Shown here in pieces: positions 23,131 through 34,500 of a stretch of 64,000 nucleotides of DNA. Below the pieces are notes generated by a model. It was given only the letters and a program-made list of their open reading frames with translations. It was not told where the DNA came from and ran no database searches. The stretch covers positions 1,482,227 through 1,546,226 of the forward strand of contig NC_031472.1 in NCBI RefSeq assembly GCF_000006565.2, given 5' to 3'. The position numbers were made by a program, and so were the translations under genes. Origin of the DNA: Toxoplasma gondii ME49 (Eukaryota > Apicomplexa > Conoidasida > Eucoccidiorida > Sarcocystidae). Position 1 is the first letter of the stretch; each line of letters starts with the position of its first letter.

Positions 23131-24353
23131 CAGCTGTAAACAGAGGACTCCCTAACTTAATCTAGGGAGTCAATTAGGTACAAACCGTACGGTGATTATT
23201 TTCCTGCATCTGTGCACCTAAGTTCATATTTGGTTATATATTTTAGACGTTAACTTCCTAGGGAGTCGGTCTGTATCAGCACCACTATGGCGGCTGTTTA
23301 CTCAAGTAATTCCACGCAACACGTATTGTTTTCGAAAGCTGTACGCCTGCGGCGCTGCTTTCACCTTACACCTGTGATTTCCACCACAGCTTCCTCGCCC
23401 TATACTCACCATGCCACAGCAACTGTCTGCTGCCGCGTATCCGTTTCATCTAATATGTCTATATTTCTCATATTTACATGCGGATACAGCTATACGTGGA
23501 GTGTCGACTGTCGCAGCTCTTCTGTCACCGAGCCGCAGCGTGAATGACGCGCTGACGCAACATCCCATCGTCCTACACCCCACGTTCATCCGTATTTCCG
23601 GCGTAGCCTCATGTTTTCCAGCATTCTTTCCCGAGCATCAACTACAGGCCCCTATAGAGGACGTGGATGCAGGGGTGCGTTCCAGCTCTATGCGACGACC
23701 TACTTTGTTTTTACCCGTTGCTGCCACTCACGCCGTCCCTGAAGAAACAAACTGTACAGCCAGAGGAGGACAGAAGGGACGATGCCTCTGGACTCGGGTG
23801 CTAGCCGTCCTACGCACTTGCCAGCCGGATAGACTGTGGCGTAGAGATTTCCACCTTTTGAATCTGCTACTCCTTGCCGGTGCTCAAAATGACCAACTCT
23901 GCGCTTCTTTTAGGGATGCCGAGCGACGCACACAAGCATCAGCGCCTTGAATTCGTGCTTGCGAGTCTCCGGTTCAAACCATGTTGGTTACTGCGAAACT
24001 CGCTTGACGTCCGACAGCAAACTGCATGTCTAAACTCCGAAGTATTCGAGAGGCTCGAGTATGGGTTGGTCCCAAGTTGAAGCAGTGTTTTCCTACTTTG
24101 ACAGACGTGATGTGTCTTGAATTTCGCTGGCTTCTCACTTCTCCAACCAGTTATCCCAGTGCACAGGATAAGCGGTTATTTCTTTACACTACGCAGACAA
24201 CGACTCGATCCACTTATACAAAAAACAATTGATCTCCTCTCAGAGTGGATAAGAGGTTTGCTCATCTGAGGGGTTTTCATCTACATTCCTTCCTCCTGAA
24301 AAGAGTGAGGCCCTCGGCTGTTGTCGCAACCAAACTACATTGCGAATAAGTAT

Positions 24354-24375
24354 GTATCTCTACATATAGAGATAC
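24354..24375. repeat. Perfect 9-bp-arm hairpin
   Basis: GTATCTCTA (24354-24362), loop CATA, TAGAGATAC (24367-24375). It is intergenic, 588 bp downstream of the end of the gene at 24964-25914 (minus strand). No T-run follows that would suggest a Pol III terminator. Confidence 0.85.
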
Positions 24376-24963
24376 GGCTCTATATTGCTCGTTTTGTCAC
24401 GCATGCACCAGAAATTCATTCGTCACCCTTCAGAGGCGTCAACAACAAAAGGGACTACACACTGCCACCACTAAACCGACGATTACACAGATTTTCCCGC
24501 GTCATTGCAGAGGTGCTGTGCCGCCGCCGGGAACCTGCGACCCTGATGAAACAGCAATCAAAACAGTCATTAGTAACTTCTCCTCTTAGTTGCAATCAAT
24601 TACATGCGCTGGCTTCCAGCAGATTCGTGAGCTTGCACTGGTCGCAGAAAACGTGCCCTGCAGATTCCTGCAGCATTTTGTGCCTCCAACCTTTCTTCAA
24701 ACATCACCGACAATTCCTCTTCTGAGCATCTCCGCGATCACATCCCTCTTTCACAGACAAAGAGACATGAAACACATTTCCACACCGCCACGAAAAAATC
24801 CCCGTTCTAAAGAAGTCCGTCGCTACACGAGTAGTGCAATTTCTTTCGAGAACTTTGTCCACGTCTTTTGCTAGCAGTTGCCGCAGCGAGACTCCGCTGC
24901 ACCGGGGCGACTTTATAACAGTATTCGTTCGCCACTTGCATTTCTTTCGGCTGTCATCCCAAG

Positions 24964-25914
24964 TCATTGATCCTCGTCTGCGCTTGACGGTTCATCCACT
25001 CTCGGTAGCTTGATCTCCCCCTCTTCGGAAAAGCATCTGCTGTCTGACCACACCTCACCCACCGTCAATCTTCGCAAGTATGATTTTTCTTCCATCGCAC
25101 ACAACGTGATCTCATCCCGCCCCACTTGGGGGAGGTCACTTTCATCTGGACAAGGATACAAAGAACGTGCTGCGTTTCTGCCCCCTTCAAGACCGGAACG
25201 CGGAAGCAACAGGGACGGGTTACCGCCTGCAGCGCCGCTCCTGGCACAAAGCGCTGACATACTAGTCACGTTTGACTGCCTTGTTGCAGCAACCGAAGTC
25301 CGTGACCCGCTGCCGCGTGGCGACTGATTCGCCAGGGGTGGTGAGTTGTCATCGTCTTCACTAGAGGGCTCTTCCACATACGGAAGAGGTGTGGAGTACG
25401 AAGTGTACGGGTACGGCGGCGTGTCTGCTGAAGAGGGACAGCAGGTGGAACTCCGCAAACTGCACACGTTTTTACCACGGTCACTTTTGCATTGTCGGCT
25501 CGAGAGGAGAACATCCCTGTGCTGCGTTTGTAAATGGGTGTGCTGCGTGGAAACGTGGAAGTGGCCAGAACAACGCGGTGCTGTTTCATCTTGTGGCGGT
25601 GACTGAGCAAGATAAGCTGGAGAGTTACAGACAGGGGAAGACTGGAAGGAGTTTACACTCGGAGAGCAGAAAGTTGGCGACGACGATCCCGAACGGGACT
25701 CCACGATGTGCAGACAAGAGTCCGCCTCTCGTTTGCGTCCATCATGTTTATTAGCTCCACCGTCCACGTGTTGTGCATCATCCTCCAAGAGCCTCCGACG
25801 CTTACGCACACCTCCGTCGCCTTCGGAAAACAGCTCTACCAAGCCCCTTTGACTCTGCGCAGCTTCGAACCCTGGCGCCATCCCCGCCATACTTTGTCCG
25901 CTACCATGCTGCAT
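24964..25914 (-). CDS. Hypothetical Ser-rich, probably disordered protein, 316 aa in this exon
   Basis: An open frame from a true ATG at 25914 to TGA at 24964. I do not recognise it. It is Ser/Pro/Gln-rich with a basic patch (VRKRRRLLEDD) near residue 40 that could serve as a nuclear localisation signal, scattered cysteines, an acidic SSEDDDN stretch in the middle, and an acidic C-terminus ending in ADEDQ. The region just 5' of the ATG, on the coding strand, reads CATTTCAACAACAG, which could be a splice acceptor. The ATG may therefore be internal and a first exon may lie upstream, between 25935 and about 26500. There are no membrane segments and no signal peptide. Whether it is expressed cannot be judged from sequence. 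The long, compositionally biased frame is the main support. Confidence 0.5.
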   Translation of the reverse strand: MQHGSGQSMAGMAPGFEAAQSQRGLVELFSEGDGGVRKRRRLLEDDAQHVDGGANKHDGRKREADSCLHIVESRSGSSSPTFCSPSVNSFQSSPVCNSPAYLAQSPPQDETAPRCSGHFHVSTQHTHLQTQHRDVLLSSRQCKSDRGKNVCSLRSSTCCPSSADTPPYPYTSYSTPLPYVEEPSSEDDDNSPPLANQSPRGSGSRTSVAATRQSNVTSMSALCARSGAAGGNPSLLLPRSGLEGGRNAARSLYPCPDESDLPQVGRDEITLCAMEEKSYLRRLTVGEVWSDSRCFSEEGEIKLPRVDEPSSADEDQ

Positions 25915-28900
25915 CTGTTGTTGAAATGATACCTAACCGGGAAAACCTCCTGTTCGTAGGCGTCTGTTCATACTCGGGAGCAAAGAAGGCGCGAGACGGG
26001 CAACCATGTTGCCCTGCCTGCAGGAAACGGACCGTTATGAAAGCTGCAGAATACATTTCACAAGAGAGTACCGGATGGGCAAACTTCACGTTTCACCAGT
26101 CAGTTATCCTGAACGCGAAGGTCTGCGAAAATCGACTACAACCGGAGACAATTGACATGCCGGTCCAGATATGCACTACTCAGTGATAATAAAACAAAGG
26201 CTGCAAATCGACACACTTCTGTACATTGATAATCAACGGATGAAGCGGTTCTTGGGACAGCGAGCGACAAACAGAACATGTTGCAGGAAACCTTGAAACA
26301 CCGTGCTCAGTACAAAAGTGTAAAACAACAAAGAACTGGTGGATTTCTTCCACTCATATTGCCTGGCAATCTAGATGACGCGGTGTAGCTCAGCAATTAG
26401 CCGAAACACCAGCCTCAACGGTTGTTTGGTGAAAGCGTCCTCTGCCACGTAACATTGGCTGAGCATACTCACTGCGTCAATATATCGGCCGCGCCTCTAT
26501 CGTTGGACCGTCGGCGTTAGAGCAGTGAAAGGTTTTTTCCGGGAGAAGTAGCTGGACATGCTCCTCGACTACATACGCATTTCCATGATCACTTTTGGAA
26601 GTTCCACTTCCAAAAGGAATCAGATGAAATGAGAGGAAAGGAAAGGCTCATGCGCCGCCGCCCCTCGACAGGGCAGAATCGTAAATCACGTGACACCGCA
26701 CTTCTTGAGGCATTATGATGAATGCCGGCTCCATACCCCCCCTGAACTGCATGTCCCTAGCATGCGAAGATTTTCCGCATCATTCCGTTTGCACCAGAGT
26801 GTCTCGTCACTTCCAGACAAGCGGCACCGTTCCACTGACTTGAAAACGAAACGCGACCAACGCAGCTGGGGCAGTTCGCCTTGGGGAGCGCAACAACAGA
26901 CGGCAAGGAGGCGGCACACACGTTCGGCCGACGAAGATAATTTCTTACAAGACACACGTATGCACAATGCCAAAGTAACTTTTCACTGTCCTACGTCTGC
27001 GTCAACACAACGACCATTCCCGATGCTACAACGACGCGGGACAGACACTATTTCACTCCTTGCCAGGTAACTGCTAGGTCGCATGCGGACGGTGATGGGG
27101 GAGGGATGCCTTGTGTAGCCACACGCGCAACTACACTGTGTCACACAGTCTTCATAGAAAAGTACTCCATCCATCGATCTGTCACGTCGACGAGCTCCTC
27201 TTATTGAATGAGCTACCTACTCCATGAAAACTCCAAATTCGCGTATCGGACAGAGTTTCCGCTGTACAGAGATGAACTTAACACTGAAGTGTGTTGGCTG
27301 CTAGCCACAGCTGACGAGTAACGGCAGTGAACAGCGTGCTGTGGTTGCACATGGCATGAACGGTATTGCATTTGATGCGTGACCCTGAGTTGTCAGTTTG
27401 TGGTCACCTTTTACGTTGTACTGTTGACCACGTTTGTTAATGTACATGTTCTGTGCTTAGAACCGCTTCTCCTGTCTCACTCAAAACCCCTGTAGGGCGT
27501 TGATATAGGAAGTGCTGCCATTACAGTGAAGCCGCCCTATCCATGAATATCAGTATAATGCATTGCGTGCGCTGACTGTTACATTGTCGAAGACTTCGGC
27601 GTATGAGGTGGTGTCAGGCCGGCCACGCGTGCAGGATGCTGATAGTATTGGAAATTAGTTGGAACACAAGAATGACAGCACAGAAATGCTTGTTGGATGC
27701 CAGTTTCTCCGTTTAACGGGTAGAACGATCCATGCATGTGCACATCTTACCTCAAATCGGACACGCGCTGTGCGTTAATAGGATGTACGACATAAAACAA
27801 TTTGCAAGAACGGTCGTCAATAAGGAAATAAACAGGCCAACACCGCCAGAGACTCTGACACTGAAATAGACATATGCCAAGAAGACTCCTCACGCTCCGG
27901 TCACTTGCGAGCACACCGCGTGATAGGGGCAAAAAACTGCCCCTCCGCCGCGTCTGAAGGCGATAAGCGGCAATCGGAATGTCGGTGTTGTAGAGATTGT
28001 GCGGGACAGGAGATTCACTCTGACGTTGCCGTGCTTGGCTGTTTTAGCCAAAGGTAAAGGCTTCCCTGTAGTCTACATACTGTTTCCCAATGGAACTTCC
28101 TTGCGTTTACATACTGTGCCTGTTTCCCTCAACCGAGAAATTTGAATCAGAATTGCAGCCGTTTTTCAGAAGACGATGCCTTCCTATTGACCACTACAGA
28201 GTGCTCCACATTTTTAACTCCCTGCCTGACAACTAAAAGGTATCTTCGAGAGGAAAGGCGGGCAAACGGATACGGACAAGGCCGCTGACAGGAAAGTACG
28301 AATCAGAACACGGGAAAAAAAGGTATATGGTGGCCAGTGGTGGGCACATATTTCTGCTTATCACTGATCCTGTGCGACCGTGTGGTACGTGACCTTGCAC
28401 TGTGAGGAAGAGGAATGGTCTGCGATGGACGCGCATTTGTTAAGATGCGCACCAGAGTACACCTGCGGGGCTGCTTCACAGCAAATCACGTAATGTTCAG
28501 GCCTCGACTGGTTCAAGCGCAAATAACCGTGGGGGTCATTTACACCAAACAAATCCTAAGCCACGTACACGAGAAAACGTGTCGGATATGCACGCTACCT
28601 GTGGACCGCGACTCCTTTAGAACGTTTACCATCGAAAAGCCAACCCTGGCAGCGACACTGGCCACTGTAGACATGCGAATCACGCTCGATGGTTGCGTTG
28701 GAACTGCTGTCTAAAAAGCGTATGGCGCGTTTCGAGAAATCAGTGCTGCCCCACCTCCGGAAACACAAAACATATTAAAGAAATTGACCTGCTGGTTTCG
28801 CTTCCACTGAGAGGGGCCGAAACTCCAGAAGACCGGCATCTTCAACAACTGATTCCCGCGCCATGCATCCTTTTCAAAATCTTGATTACAAGCGAAGCGA

Positions 28901-29573
28901 ATCACAGAGACACAATCTGTTCAGCAGGAAAGCACTTCAGATGCTATTGGCGTAGGGTAGAACCACAACTCGGTGAACATATTGTTGGATCGCTGCGACA
29001 AAACACTTTGACGATGCATTTGCCGTCTAGAAGGAACCAAGGAACCCGTGCAGTTCCGCTTTCCAAAAAAGCTGAGACAAGCGTATTAGAATATCAAACG
29101 TTACTGCGGAACGTGTTTCCGCTGCTGCTAGCGGAAGCCTAGATAGTGGCAGATTAGAGTCCCATTTCCACCGCATCATCCTTAGCTGCTTGCTGCTCTT
29201 GCGGAGCCCTACAGTTGGGGCACACACCGCATTTTAACAACAAGCGTCCCCTGAGGTGTTTTAACGTGCACCAAATGCACAGGCTCTTGAAATACGAATG
29301 AGCATATCCAAGCTATGTCTTGACCTTTACACGCGCAGTTACGAGGCATTGACGGACTCAGCTTGAGAATTTTTGCAGTAGGACAACGGGCTCTAGCTGC
29401 GCGAAAGCGATAACGCAGAAACCTTCAAATGGTACACCCGCGTCCCTGTTTGGGAACAGCGGTGAACGCTCACCCCTGGATTCTGCCAAAAAATATAGGG
29501 AACTCCCTGTTTGCCCTTCCACACGAGAGACGGGCAAAAATGGACGTGTAACGACGTGTGACGCAAAGGTTGC
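25915..29573. other. Intergenic stretch, possibly with 3' exons of the SulP-like gene
   Basis: No supported gene. If the transporter frame ending at 29574 is spliced at the donor there, its remaining exon(s) must lie on the minus strand in this stretch. I could not identify a STAS-like exon. A perfect hairpin lies at 26592-26616 (11-bp arms CTTTTGGAAGT / ACTTCCAAAAG, loop TCC). Confidence 0.35.
26592..26616. repeat. Perfect 11-bp-arm hairpin
   Basis: CTTTTGGAAGT (26592-26602), loop TCC, ACTTCCAAAAG (26606-26616). It is intergenic and not associated with a recognised gene end. Confidence 0.85.
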
Positions 29574-31547
29574 TTACGAAAGCCACCTTCGTCCTCTCAT
29601 GGCAGCAACAATGGTACGAAACAACCTGAGAGTGGCCGAGAGAATCAGCCCGACGATGAGACCATCTGTAAATGCGTTCTGCATGGACGCGGCGGTGACG
29701 AGAATCACCACATATTCGGCGAAGGAGACGATATTTTTACTCGCAATCAGGCCATCGTTGACCAGAACGACGCCTACGTGAAACATGAACACAGCCGCAG
29801 CGGGTCGGGGAAAATATGTCAGAATCACACTGGGGGAAACCGTGAGAAGCAGGGCAACCGTTCCGACGCCAACCAGCACAGACGCAGCATGGTCTTTGAT
29901 GCCACACTTCCAGAACAGAGTGGATGTTGAGTACGTGATGTAGCACTGGAGTCCACCAGTGACCGCGGCGGCCAGACTGGCTAGGCCGTGGACCTTCAGC
30001 TCGTAGTCCAGAGTCGAGGGAACTCCCGTCGTGAGCGTCAGGGAAGGCACATTGATGGGCGCATGCAGAACTGAGAACACCACTATGGCAATCATGGACG
30101 GCGCCTGCGAAAAAACGCAGTGCCAATCCACACAGCCAATCGAGAATTGCGAGTAGATGGTCAGTTGGTCAGAGCTGTGGGTAGGCTCTGCATTCTTCCC
30201 CCACGCACTGCGGCGCAAGTCATCCAGTTCAGCAAACGCGTTGGCACTGTAAGTGGAGGTTTCTAGGGCAGTTGCCGGCTCCACATCAGATGGCGTCGCG
30301 GCCCAGCCGAAAATCCATCCGGCCTGTCTCGCTGTATCGACGGAGATGCCGAGAAGAAAGAGCAGCACGTAGAACATGGCCGGGAAGGCCAAGAGGAAAA
30401 TGGGTGTGAACGTGGGGCTGGAGTACTTGACCTCGGCGAGGATCAACACCACCTCCACAACCAGCGTGAGGCAAATGCGCGGAAAAGCAGACGCCGATAG
30501 AACCGCGGCCAGCGTTTCAGCGTTCCACTCCCATTCGCAGCCTGCGGCGACGCCCAGCGCAGCGGTCACCATGAAGAGCCCCATCCCCCCGATGCAGCCG
30601 AGGAGCACTGTGTGTGGAATGTAGTCCGCGACACGGCCCAGCTTCAAAGCGCCCAGCGTGTAGAACGTAGCGGCGGTCAAAAAGGAAGCAATCATCCAGC
30701 ACATGAGAATCGTGCTAACGACCCAGTCGTCGTTGAGACCTTTGGCGGCCGCGTTCTGGATCGCAGCCACGCTGATGGATTTGAGGAAGGGGACGTTTTC
30801 AATCGTGAACGCTCCAACGGCGAAGGGGAACACGGAGAACAGCCCCATCACAATCTGGCTTGCAGCAGTCGTAGTTAGAATGGCGGTTGCGCCGAGGGAA
30901 ACGAGGTATGCGTGGCTGGCCGGAAACAAGAGCGTCGCGTAGGGCATGTTGTCCAGGACCGCGATCAAGATCCCCATCACAACCAAGTGCGTCTGTTTCA
31001 CTAGCGATACAACTGCATGCGTCGCCCTTTGACAAAGAGAAAGGTTTTCAGCCGTTCGACATTCACCCCGAGTGCCTTCAGAGTCCGCCTCTGCGCTTGC
31101 CTCCGCCGGAGGCTGCCAGCCCGTGTATTTAAAGCCGGTTTCTGGCCCGACATCTTGCGTGGCGTCGTCGTGGCCTTCGTCTGAGACTTCCTCGGACTGC
31201 AGCTGAGCCTGAGGCGCATGCAACCGAATCGCGCTTGAGGACCTAGCGGACTTGCTGTGCAAGCCTCGCGCAGAGGCGGGCTTTTGGAAAGACATGCGGC
31301 GCGGAGAACTCGCAAAGTAAGAATAGTGCGATCGGACAATGGTGTGAGAAGGTCCAGGCGCCAGCAGCGAGGATCTCGCATCTGTCACAGGGTCGTCTGC
31401 GTGACCACACGCAGGCCACGAGACGTGGGCTCGCGCCGGAGGAAAAGATCGGAGTGGGACTCCGCGAGAAGCCGATCTTGTCGGTCCACGCGACCTTCTA
31501 TCCCCTACCTCCGCAGGAATGGACACATAGCACGAGTCTTCCATCAT
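29574..31547 (-). CDS. SulP/SLC26-type membrane transporter, Vsb1-like subfamily, possibly 3'-incomplete
   Basis: A long N-terminal Ser/Arg/Ala-rich cytosolic region of about 190 residues is followed by a dense series of hydrophobic segments to the end of the frame. The first carries DNMPYATLLFP (about residues 199-209), the position of the proline-containing half-helix motif of SulP proteins. The version with a Leu-Phe-Pro ending resembles the fungal vacuolar YGR125W/Vsb1 branch more than plant sulfate permeases. The start is taken at 31547 (ACCATGATGG); an ATG at 31601 and one at 31544 are alternatives. The frame stops at TCGTAAGC, which is also a good splice donor (GTAAGC, exon ending at 29578, phase 2). 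The STAS domain typical after the SulP core is absent from this exon, so further exons are likely. Substrate could be sulfate, another anion or an amino acid. No intron interrupts the core. Confidence 0.85.
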   Translation of the reverse strand: MMEDSCYVSIPAEVGDRRSRGPTRSASRGVPLRSFPPARAHVSWPACGHADDPVTDARSSLLAPGPSHTIVRSHYSYFASSPRRMSFQKPASARGLHSKSARSSSAIRLHAPQAQLQSEEVSDEGHDDATQDVGPETGFKYTGWQPPAEASAEADSEGTRGECRTAENLSLCQRATHAVVSLVKQTHLVVMGILIAVLDNMPYATLLFPASHAYLVSLGATAILTTTAASQIVMGLFSVFPFAVGAFTIENVPFLKSISVAAIQNAAAKGLNDDWVVSTILMCWMIASFLTAATFYTLGALKLGRVADYIPHTVLLGCIGGMGLFMVTAALGVAAGCEWEWNAETLAAVLSASAFPRICLTLVVEVVLILAEVKYSSPTFTPIFLLAFPAMFYVLLFLLGISVDTARQAGWIFGWAATPSDVEPATALETSTYSANAFAELDDLRRSAWGKNAEPTHSSDQLTIYSQFSIGCVDWHCVFSQAPSMIAIVVFSVLHAPINVPSLTLTTGVPSTLDYELKVHGLASLAAAVTGGLQCYITYSTSTLFWKCGIKDHAASVLVGVGTVALLLTVSPSVILTYFPRPAAAVFMFHVGVVLVNDGLIASKNIVSFAEYVVILVTAASMQNAFTDGLIVGLILSATLRLFRTIVAAMRGRRWLS

Positions 31548-34500
31548 GGTGGACGTCGTGCCACAACTCCAGGTGAACACGGGCTTCCGCAGCAGGTGCA
31601 TACGCCGGCGTCCCCAGGCGCGAACGAGCAACTTACTTGCAGCCCGTTCTCCGACAGAGAGCGAGAGGGAGTATGAAGGCCTCAAAAGATCTCGTCAACG
31701 ACCGATGAGAGGGCAGTCGTCGAAAGACAAAGCGCTGTAGTGAAACCTGAGAACGGAAGTCCCTGTTTTTCTCTGCAGGGTCTGCAACGGAAAAAAGCAG
31801 CAGCGGAGGGGCGACTCACCGAACTCCACGGAAAGTCGGTGACTCATGAAGTGGTACCAACCCGGCATACAGGCTAACAATGCCGAGCGTGAGTGTCCAC
31901 GCGTGTTCCGCTATTGCACGAACACTGCGTTCGTCGTTACACCCAGGTCACGGAACGAATCTCGCAACGGCTGACACCGTTGCTGCAGATGTTGGTTTGT
32001 GTCACGTGAGCTTGACATGCGGCTCTGCGTTTGAAGGTGACCCACGCCGAAAGAGAAAATTGAAATTCTGTGGTGACGCACGGTGAAGGAGAAGGTGATT
32101 CCAACCTCCGACAACTCATTCAACATAGCTCACGGGAAATGTCCCTCTTTTTCCCGCATTCGAGAGCATGCATGCGCAGCGGAGCCCGACAGACAGCGTC
32201 CCCTCGACTAATACCAGCTGCGACAAGCGTGCTGTCGGGAGACGCCCCTAGCAGAGACTAGGACGTACTCAAACGGACAACCCAGGAAAACAGGCGAAAC
32301 AGACGCAGCAACTGTTTTTTGTGTGCCAACAACTGGGCAGACACAGAATGGACATTCTGTACGGTTCCATATAAGGAGGAGGAAAAAAGAGTCAAGACAC
32401 GAGAGAAGGCACTGCCTCACAAACCTGCAGTTGCAAGTTCTCCCTAGCGTGCCACACGTCTTCGACAGGCTTAACAGCTCCACCAAGATACGACGCTTGG
32501 TCGTATTGGTTGTCACCACCGTCTGATATTTCTTCTGCTGTGGTGCACTACGTTTTGAAAGGCTGTTCACAAGACACAACTCGCGTCGTTACTCTTCCCC
32601 AGCCTGAGGGCGACTCTCTCATTCGAGGTTCAGCAGTGTGCCTGTCGGCCTGTTGCCCAGTAGAACTTGGATTCGGTAAACAGAGACACTCAAGAAAATG
32701 AACCTGTGGGCCTACTAGTAGTATATACTTTATTAGAGAGGCAGGGCTTCGATTCCACTTTGAGCTCGCCCTGCTTGCGGTCAAAGATGCCCGTTTAGCA
32801 CAGCGACTGGAGAATGCGGGAATGCCGCTCTTGCCCAGCAGGTGACGCAGGACACGACGTATGCAGCACACGTCACATTCATGACACAAAACAGGGGATC
32901 TTGTAGAGTCCTCTTGACAAGCGATCCACATGCTTGTTTCGCCGCGGCCTCCTTAGGGGCTCTTAGTTCACAGTAAATTTGACAGTAGTACTCTTTGATA
33001 TGTTGGGCGCAAACTTTCAGGCTGTGAACAGATGGGCAAGAGAGACCTCAGAACGGTGAAGGCAGGATGCCTCCTCTCCGTTGAAGCTCTGAAGAGTGAA
33101 AATACCGCACTTCCTTTATGTGAACCCGCTGGTAGGATTCTGAGCCTGCGTAAGCGGGACGCAAAAGGCCATTCCCCTCTCGTGGAGAGGTCGATTTGAG
33201 CTGCCAGTGAAGACTTTCTCTGACGACTCCTTCCATTTCTGACGCTCTTGAACGAGGGGGGAAGGAAAGAGTAGGAGCACATGCTGCACCACCGGTAAAC
33301 ACAGCTAGCCACGCAGAAGGCGAGAGGGATACCGTAATGTTGATTTAAAGCGGCCGATGACTGCTTCTTGGAACATTCCCAGTCTCGGAGTCCACAATAC
33401 ATACGCCATTTCCTTGAGGTATTCGGGGGCAGCCAGCCTCTTGAAAGATCGCCAATGTGAAGTTCAGGATCCATTATAATAATGGGGGTATAATAAACAG
33501 CATGCCTCAACAATTGGTTCAGCCCTTCAGATGACCCCGAATCGCGTGGGCTTACGGAACGGAAGCAGAATCACTGATGGCATTTTACTGTCTGTAGCTG
33601 ATCAGTTCGCCAAGCTGCAGTTTCTCTCTGTGTGCGCGTTGCTTACAAGCTGGTGGTACATGCTGCTCGGAAGAATTAGTTAAGCAACAGCATGACATTG
33701 AGGTTAGTCACGGGCTTCCTTTTGCCCACCTAGCAGCCCGTACAGGGCCCACAAACAACAGAAACGTGGGGAGGCCGGGTACGGTTATATGTTTCACACG
33801 TAACAATACCTGGGTACCGAAATCCAGCGGCGTTCTCAGTAACAACCACTTCCGCTATTTAGCCGCTGCATTCCCTTTACAAATGAGTGACACACGGAAC
33901 GAGATCAGACGTTGCTAAATCGGCACGACCCCTCTTCTGTCTCAACAAAGCAGTTCAGAAAGGACCGTGAGCAGTCGTTTGATTCAATGTTCCCTGCGTG
34001 TAGGGATATATGTCACTGGTCAAATGCGGGTCCGTGCTTCTTCATCGTTTTGTCTCCCACAGCGTCCGTGCTCTGGACCTGTAGCATTGGTCCATTCGAG
34101 ACGTGTCCACACACAGTTCACCGAATCCAACGCGAAACTATTTCTTATGGCTGTCAAAAAAGACTTTGCAAAGAGAAAGCATCAGTCATAGGCTTTCGAG
34201 TGTGGTGTTTCGACGCATCTACGTTAAAATACTTGATGTCACACAAAGACTACCAGACATGCTATTTCCTCTGGTGTACTCTTGAACCTGTTGTGACCGA
34301 AGTCACTGTGGAGAGCCCTACTGGCCTTCGAGTGTGTCCTCTCGACAAGAAATCAACAATGGAGACATCACACGCTGAAAATCAGTATTGATCTTCTGGT
34401 TCTGCCTACGAGTATCTTTACCGCCACGTTTCCGGCGAATGACTACAAGTAATATGTGTACCTCCATCTTCATGACATCCACCCAGTATGACAGGCTCGA

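Larger units (their letters stand above)
21361..24963. other. Intergenic stretch with hairpins and a dispersed repeat copy
   Basis: No supported gene. A frame at 23411-23950 begins with ATG and spans 179 codons, but its composition resembles random sequence. The stretch contains one copy of the dispersed repeat (about 23010-23130), a GACTCCCTA / TAGGGAGTC hairpin around 23144-23170, and a perfect hairpin at 24354-24375. No RNA gene was recognised. Confidence 0.4.

Noticed and set aside
23411..23950. 179-codon ATG frame as a gene
   Set aside because: No hydrophobic, repeat or family features, and composition resembles the surrounding non-coding DNA.
23961..23990. GGTTCAAACC resembling a tRNA T-loop
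   Set aside because: The preceding 50-60 bases do not give a cloverleaf.
26384..26460. tRNA-like D-arm sequence (TAGCTCAGCAATTAG)
   Set aside because: No matching T-arm, anticodon arm or acceptor stem can be formed around it.
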